64,000 nt of DNA, taken from contig BQKD01000001.1 in the NCBI GenBank assembly GCA_022834735.1, positions 1,279,659-1,343,658 on the forward strand, read 5' to 3'. The notes beneath the pieces were generated by a model. The model had not been told where the DNA came from. It did no database searches and was given only the letters and a program-made list of their open reading frames with translations. Every line of letters starts with the position of its first letter. Position 1 is the stretch's first letter. Positions 17,765-26,552 of the stretch are shown in pieces. This DNA comes from Erysipelotrichaceae bacterium OPF54. Its GTDB lineage: Bacteria > Bacillota_I > Bacilli_A > Erysipelotrichales > Erysipelotrichaceae. The translations under genes and the position numbers were made by a program.

Positions 17765-19245
17765 TCATGAATTTTCAAAAGATTTTTGATTTGAGTATAT
17801 ATGCAATAAACCCAAAAAGAAATGAAGAACGCCAAAGTAAAAAGATCAAAGAACTAAAGGAGCTTTTTCCATTTCACATCATCCCAGCAGAACGGATATT
17901 AGGAGAAGATGAATCTCAAAATAATTCTTTATCGAATCTTATTTCAAGTTTTTTTGACATGAATGAAGAAGATTTAGATCCAGAAATTGTAAATAAAGTT
18001 ATGGAACTACGTACAGTGGTAGAAAATGCAAATAAAGATGTTCAAGATCAAAGTGATTCTATATTGAATGAGCTTGTAAGTAATGCAGTGGGTTTTGGAT
18101 ATCCTAATGCTGAAGAACTTCAATTGGGTGTTATTACTCAATTAAGCATTGATGATCAAATAAAAAATCAAACTCAATTATCTTATAAAACTGATATATG
18201 TGATGAAAGATTACCAAGTACATATAATGGATTAGGATATAAAAATCTAATTAAAATGGAATTTCTTCTCGCAACATTTGCAAAAAAAGTAAAAAAGTAT
18301 GGGAGTGCATCTATACCGTTGCTTTTTATTGAAGAGCCTGAATCACATATGCATCCACAACTGCAACATTGTTTTGCAGAATATTTAGAAGAATTTCTTG
18401 AAAAAATCACATTTGGTGGAATTCAAACTTTTTTAACTTCCCATTCTGCTCATATTGCAAATACAATGGATTTTTCTAAAATTCGTTATGCTCAAAAAAC
18501 TAGAAATGGTGTAAAATATAAAAATTTAAATACTTTTTCTTGTGAAAATCCTAAAAATATAGATTTTATTAAAAAATATCTTACTTTAACTAAGTGTGAT
18601 TTATTTTTTGCTGATAAAGCCATTTTAGTAGAAGGGGCATCTGAGCGGCTTTTGTTGCCCGATATGATTGATAAGTGTTCTAAAGCGGGAGATTTTGATT
18701 CAAAGTCATACAAATTACCTAGTCAATATTATACGTTGATCGAAATTGGTGGGGCATACGCATATAAATTTATACCATTTATGGAATTTTTAAATATTCC
18801 TTGTCTCATTTTAACTGATTTAGATTCGGTTGCAAAGTTAGATGGATCTCGCTATAAATCAGTTCCTGTTTCCAAGGGTGAGACAACTTCAAATGAAACT
18901 TTGAAATGGTGGGTACGAAAAAACAGTAATAAACAATATAAGGCTTCAGAAAAAATACCTTTAGAAGATATTACTTCGATAGATAAAACGCAGGGGAAAT
19001 GCCATATTGAATTCCAATGTAAAGAAAATGGATTATGTGGGCATTCTTTAGAAGAAGCGATTCGAAATGTAAATCGTGGATATTTTCAATTAGATGGCGA
19101 TATAAAAGAAGAAGATTTAGAGTTTAAGGGAAAATGCAAAACAGATTTTGCTCTGGAACTTATTTATAGAAATGAAAATTATATCATTCCATCTTATATA
19201 AAAAATGGTTTAATATGGCTTAATGATGAAAACGTACTTGAATAG
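17761..19245 (+). CDS. OLD-family nuclease, C-terminal ATPase and TOPRIM part (GajA-like, split)
   Basis: 494 residues. It continues the ATPase with Walker B LLFIEEPESHMHPQLQHCFA (about residues 184-199) and the switch histidine region TFLTSHSAHIANTMDF, then the TOPRIM nuclease domain: the acidic ADKAILVEGASERLLLPDM (about 285-300) and the metal-binding LILTDLDSVAKLDG (about 350-362). These features match the Gabija GajA nuclease, which cuts phage DNA when nucleotides are depleted. That fits the neighbouring dCTP deaminase. No Shine-Dalgarno is visible at the usual spacing, supporting coupling to, or former fusion with, the preceding frame. The UvrD-like helicase gene follows after 14 bp. Confidence 0.82.
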   Translation: MIMNFQKIFDLSIYAINPKRNEERQSKKIKELKELFPFHIIPAERILGEDESQNNSLSNLISSFFDMNEEDLDPEIVNKVMELRTVVENANKDVQDQSDSILNELVSNAVGFGYPNAEELQLGVITQLSIDDQIKNQTQLSYKTDICDERLPSTYNGLGYKNLIKMEFLLATFAKKVKKYGSASIPLLFIEEPESHMHPQLQHCFAEYLEEFLEKITFGGIQTFLTSHSAHIANTMDFSKIRYAQKTRNGVKYKNLNTFSCENPKNIDFIKKYLTLTKCDLFFADKAILVEGASERLLLPDMIDKCSKAGDFDSKSYKLPSQYYTLIEIGGAYAYKFIPFMEFLNIPCLILTDLDSVAKLDGSRYKSVPVSKGETTSNETLKWWVRKNSNKQYKASEKIPLEDITSIDKTQGKCHIEFQCKENGLCGHSLEEAIRNVNRGYFQLDGDIKEEDLEFKGKCKTDFALELIYRNENYIIPSYIKNGLIWLNDENVLE

Positions 19246-19259
19246 GGAGAAAAATGTGA

Positions 19260-20990
19260 ATGGCCGGGAATATATATATAAATAATTATGATTTTGCTAA
19301 AGCCGAATCGGATAAAGTGGATAAAGAAATTATTGATACATTACAAAAAGGAGAAAGCTTTCGTGTTGAGGCAGGCGCGGGGTCAGGAAAGACATATTCA
19401 CTGAATAAAGTGATTGAATGGATACAGAATAATAAATTAAGTGAATATGTTCAAAAAAAACAAAATGTGGTTTGTATCACTTATACCAATGCTGCGGTTG
19501 ATGTGATCTTAGAACGACTTCCTAAAAATTCATTTATTCTTCCTTCTACAATTCACTCTTTTGCTTGGAATGCTATCAAACAATATCAAAGTTTTTTGAT
19601 AGATGTTATTACAAATGATAATAGTTTTAGTGTAGAGGAAGGAGATTTTTATGAAATTCATGAAATAGCCTATACTTTGGGGTATCGCTATAAGGAAAAT
19701 GGGATTCTTTATCTTTATCATGATGATGTATTGAATTTGTTTTGTAAGCTCTTGGACAATAGAAAATTTCGTCGGTTATTTTCTAGTAATTATCCATTAA
19801 TACTAATTGACGAATATCAAGATTCTTATAAACCAATTATTGACCGCTTTATAAAATATTTTATTTCAAAAGGTGAATCTCCCCAATTTGGTTTTTTTGG
19901 AGATGCATGGCAAACTATATATCAATCTAATAATGCATGTGGATTAATAGAGGATGATAATCTAAAAGTAATTAGAAAAGGATCAAATTTTAGATCTGCA
20001 CCAAGAATTGTCGATCTTTTAAATATGTTGAGGCCTGATTTACCGCAAACATCAGCAATAAATGATTTTCAAGGTGAGGTTTATGCAATTATATGTGAGG
20101 ATTATCAAGGAATTCGTAGAAGAGACCGTAATTTTAAAGATGATTTACCTATAGAGGAATTACGTTTACGTCTTGATGAAGTGATTAAAAAAATTAGTCA
20201 GCAAATAGCACCAGAAAAATTAAAAGTGTTAATGATTACACATAAGATTTTGGCTGCACAACAAGGATATGAAAAGCTTTTGAGTATTTTAAATAATGGA
20301 TTAAGGAATAAAGAAGATCCATTCCTTTTATTCTTTATGAATACTGTTGAACCGATTTATCAGGCGTTAAATACATCGAATATGCATCTTTTATTTGAAA
20401 CTTTAGGTATACAAAAGTATCCAATTACAAAAAAATCTGAAAAAAGCAAGTGGAAGTCTTTGCAAAAGCAATTAGAAGAGGCACGGTCAAAAACAGCAAT
20501 CGATGTTGTAGAAATTATAGCGAAAACAGAATTGATTCCGATACCTCCTCAGATAAAAAAATGGTATCGAATCTATTATAATGAACCCAGTATATTATAT
20601 TCTAACGATACCACGATTAAATCTTTTTTAGATTTAGATTATCAACAATTTGTATCGGCGATAAATTTTTTATACCCAGAAGGAATATTTTCTACGGAGC
20701 ATGGTTCTAAAGGAGAAGAATATGATAATGTTCTTTTTGTAATCAGCAAAGGATGGAATCAATATCAATTTGAAATTTATGCCCCGATGATAACGAAAAG
20801 CATGTCTATTTCTAATAAAAAACTAGCTGCTTTTGAGCGAAATCGCAATTTATTTTATGTATGTTGTTCAAGAGCAAAGAAAAGACTTTTTTTCTTTGTG
20901 ACAGTACCAATTAATCCTGAATTTCAATCGTTTTTAATAGATTTAGTTGGAGAAAAAAATATTTTTACTTACAAAGAATATCTTGAATGA
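19260..20990 (+). CDS. UvrD/Rep-type helicase, Gabija GajB-like
   Basis: 576 residues of SF1 helicase. Motif I RVEAGAGSGKTYSLNKV (about residue 40), motif Ia VCITYTNAAVDVILERL, motif II LILIDEYQDSY (about 180), motif III FFGDAWQTIYQ, motif IV region GSNFRSAPRIVDLL, motif V STEHGSKGEEYDNVLFV and motif VI ERNRNLFYVCCSRAKKRLFF are all in order. The pairing with an upstream OLD-TOPRIM nuclease is the Gabija arrangement (GajA-GajB). At 576 residues it is somewhat larger than the best-studied GajB (about 500). No defect is visible, so the system's activity depends on the split nuclease gene. Confidence 0.85.
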   Translation: MAGNIYINNYDFAKAESDKVDKEIIDTLQKGESFRVEAGAGSGKTYSLNKVIEWIQNNKLSEYVQKKQNVVCITYTNAAVDVILERLPKNSFILPSTIHSFAWNAIKQYQSFLIDVITNDNSFSVEEGDFYEIHEIAYTLGYRYKENGILYLYHDDVLNLFCKLLDNRKFRRLFSSNYPLILIDEYQDSYKPIIDRFIKYFISKGESPQFGFFGDAWQTIYQSNNACGLIEDDNLKVIRKGSNFRSAPRIVDLLNMLRPDLPQTSAINDFQGEVYAIICEDYQGIRRRDRNFKDDLPIEELRLRLDEVIKKISQQIAPEKLKVLMITHKILAAQQGYEKLLSILNNGLRNKEDPFLLFFMNTVEPIYQALNTSNMHLLFETLGIQKYPITKKSEKSKWKSLQKQLEEARSKTAIDVVEIIAKTELIPIPPQIKKWYRIYYNEPSILYSNDTTIKSFLDLDYQQFVSAINFLYPEGIFSTEHGSKGEEYDNVLFVISKGWNQYQFEIYAPMITKSMSISNKKLAAFERNRNLFYVCCSRAKKRLFFFVTVPINPEFQSFLIDLVGEKNIFTYKEYLE

Positions 20991-21050
20991 ATATTGAATT
21001 TAGTATTAAGAATTATGAAAAAGTATAGTTAGAAAGTAGGAATTTTAAAT

Positions 21051-22079
21051 ATGGAAAAAATGAATCCTGTACATAGAGGCGTAGAATTTGAAAAAATAGT
21101 GGTAGAAATTTTTCGTAAAAATGGACTTGAGGTAGAACATACGGGAAAATTGCAAAACCATCAATTTGATTTAGTGATTATCAAGAATGGTGATAAATAT
21201 GGAGCGGAATTAAAGATTTCGAGAGGAAAATATTATAATATCTCATATTTAAGAAAAGTAGCATCTAATCTTAAAATAAAATTTGGTGCCGAAAAATATA
21301 AAAAAGTTATTTTGGTTATAGGAAATCAAATAGAAGATAGCGATCGAGAAGAAATCGAAAAAGACTTTAAATTAATAATCGTAGATATTATTGATTTACT
21401 TGTCTTGACTCAAAAATTCGAGAATTTAAAAATCAAATTACTTATGTTATTGGATTATTCTGTTACAGATACCGAGTTACGAAAATCGGATACGCAGTTT
21501 TTTAATACTTTTTTTTCAACTATGAATTATAATACTTTTGAAATCGAAACAAATGAAACAAATAGTGGAAAACAATTTTTAGATAAAATTACGAAATGGG
21601 ATAAGGATAATCACTCAGAATATGAAAATTTGTGCCAAGAAATATTGGAATACTTATTCAATAATGAACTAGGCTTATGGCATGCTCAAAAAAATTCAAA
21701 TGATGGATTGTATCGATTGGATTTAATTTGTAGAATTAAAGATAATGAAGTAAGTGCTTTTTGGAAAATGATTCAGCAATATTTCTATTCGAAATATATC
21801 GTTTTTGAATTTAAAAATTATAAAGAGAAGATTACTCAAAAAGAAATTTATACTACTGAGAAGTATCTATACACAAAAGCTTTAAGAGGTGTGGCAATTT
21901 TAATTTCTTGCAAAGGACATGACAAAAATGCAGATAAAGCAATTCGAGGAGTACTTCGCGAAAACGGAAAATTAATTATTAGTATAAATAACAATGATTT
22001 AATAAAGATGAATAATGAAATGCCATCTGATTATTTGTATGAAAAACTTGATCAACTTTTAATAACTCTTGAAAAATAA
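21051..22079 (+). CDS. Double PD-(D/E)xK restriction-endonuclease-like protein
   Basis: 342 residues, start ATG 21051 behind GTAGGA. The N-terminal half is Mrr-like: RGVEFEKIVVEIFRKNGLEV, then HQFDLVIIKNGDKYGAELKI with the D...ExK signature. The C-terminal half has a second nuclease-like core: GLYRLDLICRIKDNE then YIVFEFKNYKEKITQKEIYT, again D...ExK, ending with GVAILISCKG. Two nuclease folds in one chain are unusual. It lies 60 bp after the helicase gene on the same strand with matching AT-rich composition, so it is probably the last gene of the deaminase-Gabija-like operon. No methyltransferase is nearby, so a classical restriction-modification role is unlikely. Confidence 0.75.
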   Translation: MEKMNPVHRGVEFEKIVVEIFRKNGLEVEHTGKLQNHQFDLVIIKNGDKYGAELKISRGKYYNISYLRKVASNLKIKFGAEKYKKVILVIGNQIEDSDREEIEKDFKLIIVDIIDLLVLTQKFENLKIKLLMLLDYSVTDTELRKSDTQFFNTFFSTMNYNTFEIETNETNSGKQFLDKITKWDKDNHSEYENLCQEILEYLFNNELGLWHAQKNSNDGLYRLDLICRIKDNEVSAFWKMIQQYFYSKYIVFEFKNYKEKITQKEIYTTEKYLYTKALRGVAILISCKGHDKNADKAIRGVLRENGKLIISINNNDLIKMNNEMPSDYLYEKLDQLLITLEK

Positions 22080-22144
22080 ATTGAATTAGAATAATAATCT
22101 TTCAATTTACTATGCTGAAATATCACTTTACTTTTAAATAAATT

Positions 22145-23965
22145 AAAAGGTTCCCAATCTGCCGTACTATAGAAGGTCGGCAGATTGGTTGCTTTTTCTA
22201 GGACGACCTCGTGGACGTTTAGGCTTGCTTTCCTTCGGATCCTTTCTCGGCCTGCCTCGTTTTCTTGGTTTCGTCTTTGGCACGGCTCGGGACAAGCCTA
22301 GCGCTTCCAGTTCTTCGAATACATAGTTTAATGTGTGTACCCAGTGCTTGTCATCGGTTGCAGGATCTTCCGGTGCATCCACCATCCGCCATGCGCTCGA
22401 CAGATCTTCCAGCAGCTCGCCATATGATACTTTTTCGAGCAGTCCGGCTTCTCTTGCCTTTTTCAGCATCCGGCATGTCAGCACGGTTGATATGAAGTTG
22501 ATGAATTCCAATCCGAGCAGCGAAAAGTCTCCCTGCACTTCGGTTTTATCCAGGCATTCATCGTTCTTGTATCTCTTGAATACGAGTTCGAGCAACCAGC
22601 GCTCTTCATAGCACAGATAGGCTATCCGAGGATCGAGATCCTGATCGGATTCGAACACGATCACTCCGAATGTTTTTCGTTTCTTTTCATAATTTTCGGG
22701 CTGGAAGTCTTTCTGTTTTTTCCTGCGCGCCAGATAAGCCGCTTCTTCGATTGCCGCTTTTCTGGCCGATCGGCAGGCATATAGATATCGTCCTCCCTGG
22801 ATCCGACGTTTTTTATATACGACATGATCATCCACTCCGGAAAGCACACCTTCAAAAGAAAGCATATCGTTGTTGGCAATACGCACATCGTTTCTTCGGA
22901 TCGGCGTAAGAAAGTGCAGATCGGGGCGTTCTTCCAGTTCTTTTTTGATCTGGCTTGGCGGAAATCCTTTGTCGGAAACGATGATCCCTTTTCGGATATC
23001 GTTGTCACGGATAAAGGCTGCATAGGAACTGGCATCGATACTGTTTCCCGGAAACACTTCGGCACAGACAGGTTCCATCGCTTCGATATCATAAGCATAC
23101 AGGATCGAAACTTCCCGGCATCCTTTTGTCCGCGCCTTGTAGGAAAAGGCAGACAGATCGTTTACGTTACTGTTGTCCTGCTTCAGAGTGCCGTCGACGG
23201 CAATATGATGATCTTCCATAACAGAGGAAGCACGTTTCTGATAAAAGTCCCTGCGCCGCTTTCCATCCTGACCGATCTTCTGCTGAAACGTACAGATCGT
23301 ATTGGCAGACAATGCCAGGCCTGGGTAATACCGGCTGACAAATGTCCGGCGGTAATGCATGGCTATGCGCTCAGCCGTGATGGACGGGCGTATAACGCGA
23401 AGCATGGCAATGGCCATGATCGTACACGCATCCTTGATCGGATAGATATCCAACAGGTCCGAGAGAATATCGGAAGAAACAGAATGAGCAAAAGCAGCCG
23501 CACCATAGGACAGCATGTCCGGACCTTCAGAAGCCGTTTCGGTATGGAGAGGAACGTATTTTCCTTCAAAGATATGACCGATGACCTTGCCGTTTCTAGG
23601 CTGAGGGTTGCCATGCTGAATGTACTTTGTTCCGGATCTTTCGCGGACAGAAAAACGATTCGGTCCTTCTTTGCCGTTATCGACCACGACCGTGTTGACA
23701 GGCCTGGGGACATTGCGGATATGAGCAGGAACAGCCATAAAAAATCACCTCTTAATATAGTACATATTAACATTATAAGTACTATATATAAAGAGATTCA
23801 ACTACCTATTTTACAAAGTTTGCAAGCAGAAAATGTAGCTAAGGCCAGTAAAATCAGGGAATAAAACCGAGGTTTAGATGTGTTTCGTCTGATAGACCAG
23901 GCAAAAAGAGCTGTTTTTGCCCTCTGAACAGTAATTTCTATAGTACGGCAAATTGGGAAACTTTT
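22145..23965 (-). mobile_element. IS1634-like insertion sequence
   Basis: Imperfect inverted ends of about 30 bp: left AAAAGGTTCCCAATCTGCCG and right, inverted, AAAAGTTTCCCAATTTGCCG, both continuing TACTATAGAA. Only three positions differ. The flanks are too AT-rich to identify the target duplication. It holds one intact transposase gene and sits between the defence operon and the EEP nuclease gene. Confidence 0.8.
22167..23738 (-). CDS. tnp: IS1634/IS4-superfamily transposase
   Basis: 523 residues, starting 7 bp after GAGGTGA. DDE residues: Asp in DHHIAVDGTLKQDNSNVND, Asp in KGIIVSDKGFPPSQI and Glu in the YREK-like ERWLLELVFKRYKNDE. An unusual C-terminal tail of alternating RKRGRPRKDP and KRPRGRPRK is a pair of AT-hook motifs, expected to bind AT-rich DNA in the minor groove. 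The gene is complete and both element ends are present, so the element may be active. Confidence 0.88.
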   Translation of the reverse strand: MAVPAHIRNVPRPVNTVVVDNGKEGPNRFSVRERSGTKYIQHGNPQPRNGKVIGHIFEGKYVPLHTETASEGPDMLSYGAAAFAHSVSSDILSDLLDIYPIKDACTIMAIAMLRVIRPSITAERIAMHYRRTFVSRYYPGLALSANTICTFQQKIGQDGKRRRDFYQKRASSVMEDHHIAVDGTLKQDNSNVNDLSAFSYKARTKGCREVSILYAYDIEAMEPVCAEVFPGNSIDASSYAAFIRDNDIRKGIIVSDKGFPPSQIKKELEERPDLHFLTPIRRNDVRIANNDMLSFEGVLSGVDDHVVYKKRRIQGGRYLYACRSARKAAIEEAAYLARRKKQKDFQPENYEKKRKTFGVIVFESDQDLDPRIAYLCYEERWLLELVFKRYKNDECLDKTEVQGDFSLLGLEFINFISTVLTCRMLKKAREAGLLEKVSYGELLEDLSSAWRMVDAPEDPATDDKHWVHTLNYVFEELEALGLSRAVPKTKPRKRGRPRKDPKESKPKRPRGRPRKSNQSADLL

Positions 23966-24307
23966 AATAAATATAAAATAATAATTGTTGATATTTTTCA
24001 CGATCAGATCTGCCATAAGGTAACCATTAGACTTACGATGAAAAAAGTTGACAAAGAAAACTTAATAACTGAATCAAATTATACGGGTATCACCTTCGGT
24101 GCCCGTACTTTTTTGATGCAAGTATCCTCTTAAAATTGGATGGTTTTCTTTTTTTAAACAAAATAATCTGTATTATACGGCTTATTTATCCAGATAAAGG
24201 TAGATTAAATACAGAAAATCTGGTATAACGAATACATCAAGAACAGGAATTGAAATAGAAAGTAGGAGGCAAAATTTCTACCTTGATCAAAGAAGGAGGA
24301 AAGAAAA
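23966..24307. other. Intergenic region upstream of the EEP nuclease gene
   Basis: No gene is seen. A hairpin TACGGGTATCACC...GGTGCCCGTA followed by TTTTTT at about 24085-24117 looks like a terminator, and a related sequence (ACGGGTACCACC...AGTGCCTGTT) occurs at 19-44 in the window. A TTGACA is at 24048-24053 without a clear -10. Confidence 0.45.
24085..24117 (+). terminator. Rho-independent terminator-like hairpin
   Basis: The stem ACGGGTATCACC pairs imperfectly with GGTGCCCGT around a TTC loop, followed by ACTTTTTT. No gene on the plus strand ends just before it, so its original gene has probably been lost. Confidence 0.55.
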
Positions 24308-25000
24308 ATGAGTGAAACAATAGGAATCCTTACATGGAATGTGTGCGGGGATAAAAATGAAAACCGGATGAAAGAGCTGGAAGAGATTTTCGCCGACATT
24401 GGAAATACCGGCCAAACGGTTGATCTTATCTGTCTGCAGGAAACATCGGAAGATGGCGTCTTGCTGGATTATCTGACAGAGAATAATTTTTTCTGTTTTC
24501 AAGTAACGGAAGGAAAGAACGGAGGACGATGCTATATTGTCGGATTGAATCTGGAAGCTCTGAATTCGGATCCGGAAGGATTGTGCCTGGAAAGGCTGTG
24601 GGTCAACTATGAAGGTCCATGTTCGGGCCCGCTTCGTTATCCGGTATTTATTGATTTTGAAATGAAGGGGATGAATTTGCGTCTATATACGGTCCATTCT
24701 CCTTTTGGCAATTCATTATGGGAATGTATAGAGGCGTATGGGCAGGATGCGGAGACTGCTGCAGCTTCGGATGCGTTCGCAGATGTTTTGGCGACAGGAG
24801 ATTTTAATCTGAAAATGGCAGAAGATCCTGAGCGGGCCGGAATCGAACAGTATTTTGACGGTTTTATTGGATTTTCCAATCAATGGGATCATATTTTTGG
24901 AGGTGGTCCTGGTGTTACTGGTGTGGGGACGGGGATCAACTATCCGTCAAGCTGCAGCGATCATGATGCAGTATATGTACCATTTGAGATGGGAGCGTGA
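24308..25000 (+). CDS. Endonuclease/exonuclease/phosphatase (EEP) family protein
   Basis: 230 residues, with AAGGAGG 8 bp before the ATG. EEP-fold motifs in order: ILTWNVCGDKNENRMKEL (N-terminal Asn), LICLQETSED (metal-binding Glu), LYTVHSPFGNS, ADVLATGDFNLKMAE (catalytic GDFN) and a C-terminal SCSDHDAVYVPF (SDH with the catalytic His). The fold covers DNase I-like nucleases, CdtB-type toxins and phosphodiesterases; substrate cannot be told from sequence. No signal peptide, so it acts in the cytoplasm or is delivered. It directly precedes a small unknown gene with which it overlaps or nearly overlaps. Confidence 0.8.
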   Translation: MSETIGILTWNVCGDKNENRMKELEEIFADIGNTGQTVDLICLQETSEDGVLLDYLTENNFFCFQVTEGKNGGRCYIVGLNLEALNSDPEGLCLERLWVNYEGPCSGPLRYPVFIDFEMKGMNLRLYTVHSPFGNSLWECIEAYGQDAETAAASDAFADVLATGDFNLKMAEDPERAGIEQYFDGFIGFSNQWDHIFGGGPGVTGVGTGINYPSSCSDHDAVYVPFEMGA

Positions 25001-25005
25001 GAAGG

Positions 25006-25464
25006 ATGGAGAAAAAAGACAGCGGACAATTGATGGAGAAAGTTTTTGCGAATCTGTACAATCTGATGGTGCCAAGCTCATTGGACGACAATGAACCTTC
25101 TGTTAAACTGCTGAGCATCATGCTGCTGGGCATTACATTGGGAGAAGAACTGGATCCGGAGAAAGCGAAAGGAAAAGAGCTGTTGAATCTGATCGCGGAC
25201 CGTATTCCGAAAGTCTCGAAAAACTATGTGGATTCGGGCAAGATCGAGATCGGCAAGAAGCCGCAGATCATCGGGATCATCAGCACGGTAATGATGCCCG
25301 GATTTCCTCAGATGGAAGAGCCGGCAGTACGGAATAAAATGGTGTTGAAAAGCCGTTCTGGAGCCGTTCCTTCTGTCATGGAACGTTTGACGAGTGAAGC
25401 ATTGCGCAAACGTGACAATTGCACTGTACTGAATGAAGAGTCGATGAAGGAAATCATGAAATAA
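25006..25464 (+). CDS. Unknown partner protein of the EEP nuclease
   Basis: 152 residues from ATG 25006 (MEKKDSGQLMEKVFANLYNL); a GTG at 24997 would overlap the preceding stop. I do not recognise it. The protein is mostly helical in the first half (LLSIMLLGITLGEELDPEKA, LLNLIADRIPKVSKNYVDS), then has a strand-rich stretch QIIGIISTVMMPGFPQMEE and a basic end. No membrane segment. The tight spacing and shared terminator indicate an operon with the EEP gene. Immunity protein, regulator or structural partner are all possible. Confidence 0.6.
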   Translation: MEKKDSGQLMEKVFANLYNLMVPSSLDDNEPSVKLLSIMLLGITLGEELDPEKAKGKELLNLIADRIPKVSKNYVDSGKIEIGKKPQIIGIISTVMMPGFPQMEEPAVRNKMVLKSRSGAVPSVMERLTSEALRKRDNCTVLNEESMKEIMK

Positions 25465-25509
25465 GGTCTAGAATAAATAATTTGTAAGTATTTGATCCAG
25501 GAATAAAAA

Positions 25510-25556
25510 CAATAAGGACGTTTCTCTGTAGAAATAACATAGAGAAGCGTCTTTTG
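25510..25556 (+). terminator. Terminator after the EEP operon
   Basis: GGACGTTTCTCT pairs with AGAGAAGCGTCT (one G-T wobble) around a 15-base loop, followed by TTTTGC. It separates the EEP operon from the DarTG-like pair. Confidence 0.8.
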
Positions 25557-25739
25557 CTGTATGGGAAGAACTGACAGCTTGGAAAGGTAACTAAATATAG
25601 GAAATTTAGGAAATTTATCTATGAAATCCAGCTTATGGATAACGTATGGATAAACAGTTTTGCTTGTTGAAAATTCAAAATGCTGTGGTACGATAAAAAA
25701 TAATAGATTATATTTTCTTAAAGAAAATGGAGGATAGCT

Positions 25740-26552
25740 ATGATCAAATACATGAAAGGGGATCTGTTCTCATCACCTGCTCAGGTACTGGTTAATACAG
25801 TGAATTTAGACGGAGTCATGGGAAAAGGTATGGCTTTGCAGTTTAAAAAGCTTTATCCAGATATGTTTAAACAATATCAGTTTTATTGTGAACAAAAGAT
25901 GTTGCAAATTGGAAAATTATGGATATATAAAACACCGAATAAATGGATATTAAACTTTCCTACAAAAAACCATTGGAGAAATAAGTCAAAAATGGAATAT
26001 ATCGAAAAAGGGCTGCAAAAATTTGTAGATACATACATTGATCGGGGTATTACATCTATTGCATTTCCTAAGTTGGGCTGCGGAAATGGAGGCTTGGACT
26101 GGAAAGATGTAAAGCCGGTTATGGATCGGTATTTAAAAAATCTACCTATTGATATTTTTGTATATGAAGATCAATTTGATCAGAAAAAAGAATATATGGA
26201 CATTGAAGAAATGAAGTCGTGGCTTTCGAGCGTTCCAGAAGATCTGAGCTTTTACGAATTTAAAAAAGATATTGAAGAAACGGCAAAAAGATTAAATATT
26301 GATACTTACGATATTGAAGAAGAAGAAATAAAAGATTTTTGGTCAAATTTTAGGAGTTCAAGTTTTATTAGAGAAGATGACAAGATATATCAGAATAATA
26401 AAATATATGAAATCACTTCATCTTTACCATATGTTTTACCTTGTCAAATTGCCAATGGAATGAATGGGGAACTGGTAAATGCGATCCAGCTTCGTAAATC
26501 AACCCAGAAAGAGAAATTATGCCAAAACTCGATCAAATTCAATCAATTCTGA
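25740..26552 (+). CDS. darG: Macrodomain antitoxin, DarG-like
   Basis: 270 residues, 7 bp after GGAGG. The macrodomain (about residues 1-150) has the DarG/TARG-type opening MIKYMKGDLFSSPAQVLVNT with VNLDGVMGKGMALQFKKLYP, and the second ADP-ribose loop FPKLGCGNGGLDWKDVKPVM. The remaining 120 residues are acidic and helical, the region that in DarG binds the toxin. Known function of the family: removing ADP-ribose from thymidine in single-stranded DNA. The toxin gene overlaps its 3' end by 34 bases. Here the antitoxin is first, opposite to many darTG loci. Confidence 0.88.
   Translation: MIKYMKGDLFSSPAQVLVNTVNLDGVMGKGMALQFKKLYPDMFKQYQFYCEQKMLQIGKLWIYKTPNKWILNFPTKNHWRNKSKMEYIEKGLQKFVDTYIDRGITSIAFPKLGCGNGGLDWKDVKPVMDRYLKNLPIDIFVYEDQFDQKKEYMDIEEMKSWLSSVPEDLSFYEFKKDIEETAKRLNIDTYDIEEEEIKDFWSNFRSSSFIREDDKIYQNNKIYEITSSLPYVLPCQIANGMNGELVNAIQLRKSTQKEKLCQNSIKFNQF

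Noticed and set aside
22824..23864. A 346-codon plus-strand frame within the IS1634 element
   Set aside because: Antisense to the intact transposase; no recognisable domain.
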